A stretch of DNA of 54,543 nucleotides from DATCJY01 sp036562565 (GTDB lineage: Bacteria; Bacteroidota; Bacteroidia; Flavobacteriales_D; Sanyastnellaceae): the NCBI GenBank assembly GCA_036562565.1, contig DATCJY010000051.1, positions 1-54,543 of the forward strand. The letters run 5' to 3'. Each line of letters opens with the position of its first letter. Positions within the stretch are counted from its first letter, which is position 1. Position numbers and translations under genes: made by a program. Below, in pieces: positions 45,426 to 53,760 of the stretch. The notes under the pieces were generated by a model, which was not told the origin of the DNA, searched no databases, and saw only the letters and a program-made list of their open reading frames with translations.

Positions 45426-45447
45426 GCCACAAACTCACACGCTGCAT

Positions 45448-46482
45448 ATGTATCGCTCGCTCATAAAACCCTTGTTTTTCTTAATGAATCCGGAAAAAGC
45501 CCACTATACAGCCATGGGTTTGCTAAAGGGGGTAACAGTTATTCCCGGAATGAAAGGAATTATGCGCAGCCTGTTTCAAGTGCGTGATGCTCGTTTGCAG
45601 CGTGAGTTATTTGGATTGAAATTTTCGAATCCTGTCGGTCTGGCTGCAGGCTTTGATAAAAATGCCTTGTGGGTAGACGAGTTGGAATGTCTTGGTTTCG
45701 GCTTTGTAGAGATTGGAACCGTAACTCCGCTGGCTCAACCGGGAAATGATAAGCCTCGTTTGTTTCGTTTGCCGAAAGATCATGCGTTGATCAATCGCAT
45801 GGGATTCAACAATGAAGGTGCTGCAGCTGCCGCTCAAAGCCTGAGCAAGCGCAAATCAAAAGTGATTGTGGGTGGCAACATCGGTAAGAACAAAGTTACT
45901 CCGAATGAAGAGGCGCTGTCTGATTACCTCAAGTGCTATGATGCGTTGTATTCGCAAGTGGATTATTTTGTTGTGAATGTGAGCTCTCCGAATACCCCCG
46001 GTTTACGGGCCTTGCAAGAAAAGGAACCTTTGATGAATATCCTGCAGCATCTGCAACAAATGAATTTGAAGCAGTCCAAAGCGAAGCCTATCCTACTCAA
46101 GATTGCTCCAGATTTGACCAATGAACAATTGGATGATATCATCGAGATTGTTCAGCAATCGGGTATCGCTGGTGTCATTGCCACCAACACTACCATCTCG
46201 CGTGAAGGGTTAATAACCCCGAAAGCCGAAGTAGATGCAATCGGTGCGGGTGGCTTGAGTGGTGCCCCGGTAAGAAAGCGTTCTACGGAGGTGATTCGCT
46301 ATCTCAAGGAAAAATCAAACAATGCGTTTCCTGTTATTGGAGCAGGTGGTATTCATTCTCCTGAAGACGCGATGGAAAAACTTGCTGCCGGTGCTGATTT
46401 GATACAGGTTTACACAGGCTTCATTTATGAAGGTCCCTCCATCGTCAAACGCATCAACAAGCGCATTCTCGCAACGCAATAA
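45448..46482 (+). CDS. pyrD: dihydroorotate dehydrogenase (quinone), class 2
   Basis: The chosen start (MYRSLIKPLFFLMNPEKAHY) gives 344 aa with the N-terminal membrane-associating helix typical of class 2 enzymes. A reading open to 45217 adds 77 unrelated residues and spans the candidate promoter. FMN and substrate motifs are present: NPVGLAAGFDKNA, EIGTVTPLAQPGN, NRMGFNNEG, VNVSSPNTPGLR (catalytic Ser), TNTTISREG and GAGGIHSPEDA. It oxidises dihydroorotate to orotate in pyrimidine synthesis, passing electrons to the quinone pool at the inner membrane. Confidence 0.98.
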   Translation: MYRSLIKPLFFLMNPEKAHYTAMGLLKGVTVIPGMKGIMRSLFQVRDARLQRELFGLKFSNPVGLAAGFDKNALWVDELECLGFGFVEIGTVTPLAQPGNDKPRLFRLPKDHALINRMGFNNEGAAAAAQSLSKRKSKVIVGGNIGKNKVTPNEEALSDYLKCYDALYSQVDYFVVNVSSPNTPGLRALQEKEPLMNILQHLQQMNLKQSKAKPILLKIAPDLTNEQLDDIIEIVQQSGIAGVIATNTTISREGLITPKAEVDAIGAGGLSGAPVRKRSTEVIRYLKEKSNNAFPVIGAGGIHSPEDAMEKLAAGADLIQVYTGFIYEGPSIVKRINKRILATQ

Positions 46483-46577
46483 TTTGAGAATCCTTAACAC
46501 TGCACCATGACATAAGTCGTTGTGCTCCGCTGTGCAGTTGTCACACCTTTGCGCGTCTTTTTTTATTCATAAGAATT

Positions 46578-47732
46578 ATGGCTATTGCGCTTGTACCTGC
46601 ATTGCGCGCACCTCGTATATATCGGATTGCTCTCTGTGCATTTTTCTTCGGTCAGGGATTGACCTTTTCAAGTTGGGCCAGCCGAATACCGGATATCAAA
46701 TCCATGCTCCATTTGAGCGATGGTCAGTTAGGAGGTCTGTTGCTAGGGCTGCCGGCTGGGCAATTAACGGGGTTGCTTTTGTCTGGTTATGTAGTGGCCA
46801 AGAAGGGAAGCAAGAACGTTTTGTCTATTGCATGTGTGCTTTACCCGGCATCGCTCATGTTGGTCGGTTTGGCCAATTCATCCATGTCTTTGTTCTTATC
46901 ACTCTTTGCTCTCGGTGTGTTTGGTAATTTCTATAACATCTCCGTCAATACGCAAGCGGTAAGTGTGGAGCGTTTATATGGTCGCAGCATCATGGCAAGC
47001 TTTCATGGCGTGTGGAGCTTGGCGGGATTCACTGGTGGTATCATCGGGGCATTCATGGTCAATGCGGGTGTTTCACCGTTGCATCATTTCATGTTCACGT
47101 TTGGATTGGTGATGGTGCTCACGCAAATCGCAAGGTTCTATATCGTGCCTCGCGACCAAAAGTCCACTATCAAAGCTTCGGTCTTTACAATGCCGGATAA
47201 ATCTGTGGTCTTGCTTGGACTAATCGCCTTTGCATGCATGATATGTGAAGGTACCATGTTTGATTGGAGCGGTATTTATTTCGAACATGTAGTGCATGCT
47301 CCGGTTGAATTATCGCGTCTGGGCTTCATAGCTTTCATGAGTATGATGGCCACAGGTAGATTCATGGCTGATTATTTCATCAATAAGGTGGGGGCAAAAA
47401 CGATGTTGCGCAACAGCGGTATCATCATTCTTAGCGGTTTGTCCATTGCAGTCATTTTCCCTTATGTGATTACTTCGGTGATAGGGTTTATGATGGTGGG
47501 TATCGGTGTTTCGTCCGTAGTGCCAATTACATACAGTATGGCCGGTAAAACCACTACGATGCTCAGCAGTGCGGCACTGGCGAGTGTGAGTTCCATTGGT
47601 TTCCTAGGTTTTCTAATCGGTCCTCCATTGATTGGTTTCATTTCCGATTCATTCGGCTTGCGCATCGCATTTTCCATGGTTGCATTGCTCGGTTTAGGAA
47701 CCACTTTGCTTTCGCGTAAGGTGGAAGGGTAG
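46578..47732 (+). CDS. MFS transporter (YbjJ-like)
   Basis: The 384-aa protein has about twelve hydrophobic helices. The N-terminal FFFGQGLTFSSWASRIPDIK is typical of the YbjJ-type MFS subgroup. There is a glycine-rich first half (LGGLLLGLPAGQLTG) and a second-half ATGRFMADY loop. The substrate cannot be inferred. It follows pyrD by 95 bp and precedes moaC by 36 bp, so it could be read through into the molybdenum-cofactor genes. Confidence 0.93.
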   Translation: MAIALVPALRAPRIYRIALCAFFFGQGLTFSSWASRIPDIKSMLHLSDGQLGGLLLGLPAGQLTGLLLSGYVVAKKGSKNVLSIACVLYPASLMLVGLANSSMSLFLSLFALGVFGNFYNISVNTQAVSVERLYGRSIMASFHGVWSLAGFTGGIIGAFMVNAGVSPLHHFMFTFGLVMVLTQIARFYIVPRDQKSTIKASVFTMPDKSVVLLGLIAFACMICEGTMFDWSGIYFEHVVHAPVELSRLGFIAFMSMMATGRFMADYFINKVGAKTMLRNSGIIILSGLSIAVIFPYVITSVIGFMMVGIGVSSVVPITYSMAGKTTTMLSSAALASVSSIGFLGFLIGPPLIGFISDSFGLRIAFSMVALLGLGTTLLSRKVEG

Positions 47733-47768
47733 GATGGTCTTTCTCTGCTTCGCGATACCTTCGCGCTC

Positions 47769-48248
47769 ATGAATGCAGAGAAAGGTTTTACTCATGTGGA
47801 TGACCAAGGTCAGGTCAAGATGGTGGATGTAGGTGGCAAACAACCTACTCAGCGCACCGCTAAGGCTCAAGCCATCGTTCACTTACCTCAAAATGTCGTT
47901 GACGAATTGATGCAGCGCGACTTTCAAGTCGCAAAAGGTTCTGTGATACAAACGGCAGTCTTGGCCGGTATCATGGCGGCTAAAAAGACCGGTGACCTCA
48001 TTCCGCTTTGTCATCCGCTTGGATTGGACGCAGTAGATGTGCAAATTCAACTACAGGGCAATCAATTAGTCATTACTGGTAAAGCTGCGTTGTTCGCCAA
48101 AACAGGTGTGGAGATGGAAGCACTTACAGCTGTGAGTGTGGCCGCATTGACGGTATATGACATGTGCAAAGCTTTATCACACGATATTGTTATTGGTGAA
48201 ATAAAATTGATGGAAAAGACGGGAGGCAAGCATGACTTCAAAAGATAA
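47769..48248 (+). CDS. moaC: cyclic pyranopterin monophosphate synthase
   Basis: The 159-aa protein has MoaC signatures: FTHVDDQGQVKMVDV, AAKKTGDLIPLCHPLGLD (active-site KxxxxLIPLCHP), TGVEMEALTAVSVAALTVYDMCK. With MoaA it makes cPMP from GTP, the first intermediate of molybdopterin. Its 3' end overlaps the MobA-fusion gene by 17 bp. moaA, moaD, moaE and moeA are not in this window and would have to be elsewhere. Confidence 0.98.
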   Translation: MNAEKGFTHVDDQGQVKMVDVGGKQPTQRTAKAQAIVHLPQNVVDELMQRDFQVAKGSVIQTAVLAGIMAAKKTGDLIPLCHPLGLDAVDVQIQLQGNQLVITGKAALFAKTGVEMEALTAVSVAALTVYDMCKALSHDIVIGEIKLMEKTGGKHDFKR

Positions 48249-49347
48249 CCATCAAAAGCACGGTAAAGTGATAAGAGCGAAGTATGGCAAATTCGCACGA
48301 GCCGAGTTTGCAGTACTGGGTACAACATGCGATGCTGTGCAATCTTTCTATCAAGAGCTCAGTGCCCAGCTTTCGGGTTTTAAAGTAACCTATATCGATG
48401 CCGACCACGCTACAAGTGACGCCCGTTTTTCTTCGCGCATGCAAGTGAAGTCGAACGGATTTGAACTTCAACTACCGCAGCCTGTTTCGGAAATGGAGCA
48501 GCGCATTCTGTTGAGCCAAACCGATTTGGCTGTTGTGAACGGCAATCATTTTGATGCATCTTCACAAATCATCATTTGCAATCCGGATAAAGAAACCTCG
48601 TTGAGGAAACGCGCATCCCAATTGACTGCAGTAAGAGCGATTGTTTTACACGATGGTCAAAATGAAGTGCCCACTTACGTGAAGGAATTGGTGCCACAAC
48701 ATGCTGAGCTTCCGGTATTTCATTTGAGGGATAGGGATGCATTGTCATCTTTTATCAGAAGAGAATTTCTAAAACCCGTACCCTTGAATGCACTTATACT
48801 GACAGGAGGGAAAAGCACACGCATGGGGAAAGATAAAGCGCAGATAGCTCATCACGGTGTGCCACAATACCAATATCTCGCGGAAATCTGCAAGGGTTTG
48901 GACTTGGATACTTTCATCTCTTGCAGAGAAGATCAACAGGAGCAATACACAGCTTCAGGACAAAAGGTAATTGTGGATGCATTGAACAATCAAGGCCCCC
49001 TAGGTGGAATTATTTCTGCATTTATGCACTATCCGGATTGTGCTTGGTTGGTGCTTGCATCTGATATTCCGTTGTTAGATAAGGATGTTTTGAACGAATT
49101 GATAGCTCAACGCGATGCATCAAAAAATGCAACGGCTTTCATCAGTGCCCATGACGGTTTCCCGGAACCGCTGATTGCTATTTGGGAGCCTAAGGCCTAT
49201 ATGCGCATCATGGAGTTTATGGCAATGGGTTATGATTGTCCGCGCAAAGTGCTCATCAATACCTCTACGCATCTTATCTCACCCGCAGAGCCTCATAAAT
49301 TGACCAACGTGAACACACCGGATGAATTGGCCAAGCTTCAGAAATAG
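48232..49347 (+). CDS. MobA-type nucleotidyltransferase with MobB-like N-domain
   Basis: The protein has 371 aa. The C-terminal part (about 185-371) is a MobA/NTP-transferase domain: ALILTGGKSTRMGKDKAQ, NQGPLGGIISAF, LVLASDIPLLD, LINTSTHLISPAEPHKLTNVN. It attaches a nucleotide (GMP in MobA) to molybdopterin. The N-terminal about 180 residues resemble a MobB-like fold (FARAEFAVLGTTCDAVQSF, VTYIDADHATSD, LAVVNGNHF) but lack a GxxGxGK(S/T) Walker A loop, so GTPase activity is unlikely. From memory a similar fusion occurs in other Bacteroidota next to moaC. It overlaps moaC by 17 bp and the downstream lipoprotein gene by 26 bp. Confidence 0.88.
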   Translation: MTSKDNHQKHGKVIRAKYGKFARAEFAVLGTTCDAVQSFYQELSAQLSGFKVTYIDADHATSDARFSSRMQVKSNGFELQLPQPVSEMEQRILLSQTDLAVVNGNHFDASSQIIICNPDKETSLRKRASQLTAVRAIVLHDGQNEVPTYVKELVPQHAELPVFHLRDRDALSSFIRREFLKPVPLNALILTGGKSTRMGKDKAQIAHHGVPQYQYLAEICKGLDLDTFISCREDQQEQYTASGQKVIVDALNNQGPLGGIISAFMHYPDCAWLVLASDIPLLDKDVLNELIAQRDASKNATAFISAHDGFPEPLIAIWEPKAYMRIMEFMAMGYDCPRKVLINTSTHLISPAEPHKLTNVNTPDELAKLQK

Positions 49348-50314
49348 CATTTGTCTTGTTATAGCAATCAGCCTTTTTGCTTTTTCATGTAAAAAGGAAA
49401 AAGCAGAGGAATTGCAACCTGCTGCTGTTTACACGGTGGAGACGGGTGTACGCATCAACGATATAGCGTTTATAAACGATTCTGTATGGCTTGCTTGTGG
49501 AGGTATACGCAATGAGTATGGTGTTATATATAAGACCTATGATGCCGGTGCATCATGGAGAAAAGTCTTTACCACACATGAAAGCAGCATTTATACTCTG
49601 GAGTGGAATGAACAAGATAATGGCTTTGCCGGAGGCGATTTCTTACGTCTTTGGCAAACGAAAGATGCAGGCGAAACATGGCAGTTCTATTGGTTGGCAG
49701 ACCAGGTTCCAATCAATGAGGAAGACCGTCCTGCCATACGCGACATAAAGTTTGCTTCAGATTCAATTTGGTACTTCTGTGGTGGAGAAAATTTATACAA
49801 GGGTGTGTTTTATCATACAGAGAACGCAGGAACAACGTGGAATTTTATTTCAGTAGAAAATGAATTGCGCTCTTGCATTCAGGTCCATACCGATGTGCTG
49901 GTAATGGTAGGTCATGGAGGAACTTATGACTGGAATCAACAGACATTAAGTCTTGAGAGAAGTGATTTCCGCAATGATTACATGACGCATGTAATAAAGC
50001 TTGACGGTGGTAGTATACTCGCTTGCACACAGCAAGGAAAAGTCTATATCTCACCAACGAAAGGAAGGCAGTGGAGTCAAAGATGGAGTACTTCAAGAAT
50101 TTCCAACACATCATGGAATGCCCTCGCCAATCGATGGAACGAGGTCTTGGTAGTTGGAACCTATGGTCGTTTGCTTTTCAGTAGCAATGCCGGAAATACG
50201 TGGCGCGAATTGTCTTTTGCAGAAATGGACCATTTGCTTGCTGTTAAAGCAAGGAACGGCCGATTTTATATCACCACTTCCCAGGGCAAGGTGCTGGTCC
50301 TTGACCAAGTATAG
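49322..50314 (+). CDS. Ycf48/sialidase-like beta-propeller lipoprotein
   Basis: The 330-aa protein has a lipoprotein-type signal (ICLVIAISLFAFSC, Cys23). The residues right after the Cys (KKEKAEE) resemble the Lys/acidic surface-export signal described for Bacteroidota lipoproteins. The mature part has propeller blades with Asp-box-like turns: TYDAGASWRKVF, TKDAGETWQFY, TENAGTTWNF, SPTKGRQWSQRW, SSNAGNTWREL. This resembles photosystem-assembly factor Ycf48 and BNR proteins; no catalytic sialidase residues are evident. The start ATG lies inside the MobA-fusion gene (26-bp overlap). Confidence 0.85.
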   Translation: MNWPSFRNSICLVIAISLFAFSCKKEKAEELQPAAVYTVETGVRINDIAFINDSVWLACGGIRNEYGVIYKTYDAGASWRKVFTTHESSIYTLEWNEQDNGFAGGDFLRLWQTKDAGETWQFYWLADQVPINEEDRPAIRDIKFASDSIWYFCGGENLYKGVFYHTENAGTTWNFISVENELRSCIQVHTDVLVMVGHGGTYDWNQQTLSLERSDFRNDYMTHVIKLDGGSILACTQQGKVYISPTKGRQWSQRWSTSRISNTSWNALANRWNEVLVVGTYGRLLFSSNAGNTWRELSFAEMDHLLAVKARNGRFYITTSQGKVLVLDQV

Positions 50315-50422
50315 AATGCACAAATGTTAAAGACTTGATGTTTAGCTAAAAACGTATCCCTGATTAGTCAACCTTGAGGAAAATTTAGTAGTCTTACCCT
50401 CCGAACGATAACACAACTTTTA

Positions 50423-53179
50423 ATGAAAATGAACATTACTACTTTCAGGTGGCTTTCCGTATTCGTTTTTTTCTTAACCACTTACTCATTATCTGCTCAA
50501 GTAACATTTACTGCTCAGCCTAATTTAATTCAGAATATAGGAGGCACAAGTGTGGCCAACTGTGCAGCTGATATGAATGGCGATGGACTGGATGATATCG
50601 TGCGTGTGATGAATAACGGTATCTATATCGACTACCAACAGCCCAACGGAACATTTACTCCGGCATTTTATCCTATGAATATTCAGACCAGCCCTAGTTG
50701 GAGTATTGTGGCTGCCGATATCGATGGTAATGGATATACGGATTTGTGCTTCGGTGGAGGCTCAAGAGTTTCGTTTGTCTATGCAAATGATACGGGAACA
50801 GGCTTTACCGAAGTGCAGCATCCGGATTATATTTTCTGCCAACGCACAACATTTGCCGATATTGATAATGATGGAGCACTGGATGCATTCGTCTGCCACG
50901 ATGTGGGATTGAGCCAGCCATTCCGTAACGTTAATGGCGTGTTGCAACTGGATTATACCCTCATCAATACCGTCCCTGTAGGCGGGAACTATGCGGCCAT
51001 CTGGATAGATTATGATAACGACCACGATATCGATTTGTATATGACTAAGTGCCGTGGTGGAGCACCATATACAGACAATCAGCGGATCAATAAGCTGTAT
51101 CGCAATAACGGTGACGGAACTTTCACTGAGGTGGGGGCTCAAGCCAATTTGAACGATGCCAACCAATCATGGGCTACTGCATTTGAAGACTTCGACAATG
51201 ACGGTGACTTTGATGCTTTTATAGCCAACCACGCATCCAGTGATGCACCTGGAGGTGCTGCCAATAAATTCATGCGCAACAATGGTGACGGAACTTTTAC
51301 GGATATTATCGCAACTACCGGTATCAATCCTTCTTCACTCGGTGCTTGGAACTGCGATGCCGCAGATTTTGACAACAATGGGTTTGTGGACATCCTTTCA
51401 GAAATGTCCAAAGAGATTTATTGGAACAATGGTGGAGCAGTTTTTACAGGTGGAGATTTGCCTTTCAGCAGTGGTGGTATCGGTGATTTCAATAACGATG
51501 GATTTTTGGATGTGATCTCCGGTAACACCGTTTGGATGAATAACGGTAACAACAACAATTACATCAAGTTTTATCTGGAAGGATTGGTATCTAACCGCAG
51601 TGCTGTGGGTGCCCGCGTGGAAATTTATGGTTCCTGGGGAGTTCAAATTCGTGAGGTGCGTGCAGGAAGAAGTTTCGATCCGGCATCATCACTCACGATT
51701 CACTTCGGTTTGGGGCAAGCCACATCGGTTGATCAAGTAATAATTTATTGGCCAAGTGGTATAGTGACCACCCTTGAAAATCCGGCCATCAATCAGCAGC
51801 ACCACATCATCGAAGCAAATTGCTTGAATCCTCCTGTTGAGATTACCGTTACCGGTCCAACAACGATTTGTCCGCAAGAAAGTGTCACTTTAACGGCTCC
51901 TGAAGGCAACGGATATATGTGGAGTAATGGAGCAACGACTCAAAGTATTACAGTGAGTACTCCTGCCAACTATAGTGTGGTGGTATGGAACAATGATGAA
52001 TGCGCATCCATGTCTAACAGCGTCACTGTATCACATGTCGAAGAAGTGCAGCCGCAGATTGCATTAGTAGGTGAACGGATTATCTGTCAAGGTGAATCAA
52101 CCATGTTGACGGCTACACCGGCTGCATCATATCAATGGAACAATGGTGCTACCACACAAAATGTGGAAATCACTGAGCCAGGCACTTATTATGTGGAAGT
52201 TCCTGGACAGTGCTCTCAACAGCCCTATCAAAGTGCAACTATTGAAATAATAGTTTTGGACAATCCTGCTCCTGTTGCAAATGACGTGGTGCTTACAGAA
52301 CCCGGACCGGCTACCTTGACGGCAACCGGTAATAACCTCCAGTGGTTTGCTTCTGCAACTTCTACAGAAGTCCTAGGCACCGGAGAAACCTTTGTTACCG
52401 AGCCGGTAGAAGATGTTGTGAGTTATTGGGTGGAGGCCACCAATATTCATGAAGGAGAGCATCAAACAGGAGGTATCACACTCAATACAGCTTCCGGTGG
52501 TCTGCCTTCAACAGGTGGCCGCATGATTTTTAATGCGACAGAGCCATTCATCTTGGAACAAGTGAAGGTGTATGTTCCGGCAAATTCAATTGCAGGCAAC
52601 AGAACCATTCAATTGTATGACGCAGGAGGAGCGCTCATCGGTTCAAAAGTGGTTTATTGCCCAATGGGTGTAAATGTCATTGATGTGAACATGGAAATCC
52701 CGGCCGGTGAAAACTTGCAAATTGGTTGTGCGGAGAACAATCTCTTCCGAAACAGCAATTTCACAGGTTATCCGGTAGCAATTGGTAATGTAGGTTCTAT
52801 CCACAATACAACATTCGGAGCAAATTATTATTACTACTTCTATGAATGGAAAATCAAGAAGCTTGATAAGGTTTGTACCAGCGAACGGGTGGAGGTATCC
52901 GCATCTGTGATGGAAGTAAATTCCGTAACAGAATTGAATGAACTTGGAGTGCAGGTATATCCAAATCCGGCTACAGATTTCATTTCTCTCACCTCAACCA
53001 ATGACTTGGCCGGTTCCAAACTTATTGTCCTAGACGTAACAGGTAGAACCGTATTCTCTACCAAGCTTATGCAATCGGGAAGAAATCAGGTGGATATTCA
53101 ACAACTGGCTCCAGGTGTTTATCACTTGATAATTTTCAATCAGGATAAAAAGAGCGTTGTAGAATTTGTGAAACAATAA
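50423..53179 (+). CDS. FG-GAP/VCBS repeat protein with UnbV and T9SS domains
   Basis: The 918-aa protein has a signal peptide at residues 1-25 (LSAQ). Seven FG-GAP Ca-binding loops follow: DMNGDGLDD (50-58), DIDGNGYTD (99-107), DIDNDGALD (146-154), DYDNDHDID (196-204), DFDNDGDFD (256-264), DFDNNGFVD (315-323) and DFNNDGFLD (355-363), forming a propeller. An ASPIC/UnbV domain (about 390-465: NRSAVGARVEIYG, IHFGLGQATSVDQVIIYWPSG) is followed by two or three Ig-like domains (470-675), a beta-domain, and a T9SS type A CTD (841-918: GVQVYPNPATDFISL, LAPGVYHLII). It is predicted to be exported by T9SS to the surface; family members are thought to be adhesive. No enzyme domain is visible. Confidence 0.94.
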   Translation: MKMNITTFRWLSVFVFFLTTYSLSAQVTFTAQPNLIQNIGGTSVANCAADMNGDGLDDIVRVMNNGIYIDYQQPNGTFTPAFYPMNIQTSPSWSIVAADIDGNGYTDLCFGGGSRVSFVYANDTGTGFTEVQHPDYIFCQRTTFADIDNDGALDAFVCHDVGLSQPFRNVNGVLQLDYTLINTVPVGGNYAAIWIDYDNDHDIDLYMTKCRGGAPYTDNQRINKLYRNNGDGTFTEVGAQANLNDANQSWATAFEDFDNDGDFDAFIANHASSDAPGGAANKFMRNNGDGTFTDIIATTGINPSSLGAWNCDAADFDNNGFVDILSEMSKEIYWNNGGAVFTGGDLPFSSGGIGDFNNDGFLDVISGNTVWMNNGNNNNYIKFYLEGLVSNRSAVGARVEIYGSWGVQIREVRAGRSFDPASSLTIHFGLGQATSVDQVIIYWPSGIVTTLENPAINQQHHIIEANCLNPPVEITVTGPTTICPQESVTLTAPEGNGYMWSNGATTQSITVSTPANYSVVVWNNDECASMSNSVTVSHVEEVQPQIALVGERIICQGESTMLTATPAASYQWNNGATTQNVEITEPGTYYVEVPGQCSQQPYQSATIEIIVLDNPAPVANDVVLTEPGPATLTATGNNLQWFASATSTEVLGTGETFVTEPVEDVVSYWVEATNIHEGEHQTGGITLNTASGGLPSTGGRMIFNATEPFILEQVKVYVPANSIAGNRTIQLYDAGGALIGSKVVYCPMGVNVIDVNMEIPAGENLQIGCAENNLFRNSNFTGYPVAIGNVGSIHNTTFGANYYYYFYEWKIKKLDKVCTSERVEVSASVMEVNSVTELNELGVQVYPNPATDFISLTSTNDLAGSKLIVLDVTGRTVFSTKLMQSGRNQVDIQQLAPGVYHLIIFNQDKKSVVEFVKQ

Positions 53180-53301
53180 ACATCGAACAGCGTTGAACGC
53201 CATTTTGGATGAATTGGCAAATAGGTGAGGGAGATTGAGATTTTAGCACCATATTTGCGTTTATCTCAAACGAAGTATTAAGAACATCTTACATTAAAGA
53301 C

Positions 53302-53679
53302 ATGAAGAAATTATTGGCCTTATTCGCTTTTGTAGCTTTCATCGGAGTAGCTGCTAATGCGCAAACATCTAACACAAAAGAACAGAAGCCTGCTACAGAA
53401 AAGGCATCCTGCTCAGCTTCTAAATCATCCGGTGGTAGCTGCTGTGCCGCAAAGGCCTCTGCATCTACTGACAAAGCCGTGCAAAACACGCCTTCTAGTA
53501 GTTCTTCTGCAAATGCTTCCAAATCTGGTGAAGCTAAATCATGCAGTTCTTCTGCATCTGCAGGTAGCTGTTGCAGCAGCAAAGGCAAGGCAACAGGAAG
53601 CGCTGAAGCCACACCTGCAAAGGACTCCAAAAAGACTAAAGGCAAGGACACCGCTATGGTGACCGAAACAAAAAAGTAA
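53302..53679 (+). CDS. small Ser/Lys/Cys-rich secreted protein
   Basis: The 125-aa protein has a clean signal peptide (MKKLLALFAFVAFIGVAANAQ). The mature part is low-complexity, rich in Ser, Ala and Lys, with two similar cysteine blocks: SCSASKSSGGSCCAAK and SCSSSASAGSCCSSK, eight Cys in all, each block ending in a Cys-Cys pair. It has a Lys/Asp-rich tail. Paired vicinal cysteines could bind soft metals or form disulfides. No family is recognised. It is monocistronic with a terminator downstream. Confidence 0.85.
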   Translation: MKKLLALFAFVAFIGVAANAQTSNTKEQKPATEKASCSASKSSGGSCCAAKASASTDKAVQNTPSSSSSANASKSGEAKSCSSSASAGSCCSSKGKATGSAEATPAKDSKKTKGKDTAMVTETKK

Positions 53680-53716
53680 TATTAACCCATTAATTACCGC
53701 TTACAGTAAACAAAAG

Positions 53717-53738
53717 AGCCCTCACAAGTGGGCTTTTT
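53717..53738. terminator. terminator between the Cys-rich gene and the dehydrogenase
   Basis: A short GC stem AGCCC (53717-53721) / GGGCT (53730-53734) is followed by T6 on the plus strand. On the minus strand it is followed by a shorter TCTTTTG tail. It lies in the convergent gap 53680-53760 and could serve both genes. Confidence 0.75.
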
Positions 53739-53760
53739 TGTTGATTTGGGTGTACGGTTA

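Noticed and set aside
45217..45447. N-terminal extension of PyrD
   Set aside because: The extra 77 residues are unlike class 2 dihydroorotate dehydrogenases and would read through a promoter-like box; start placed at 45448.
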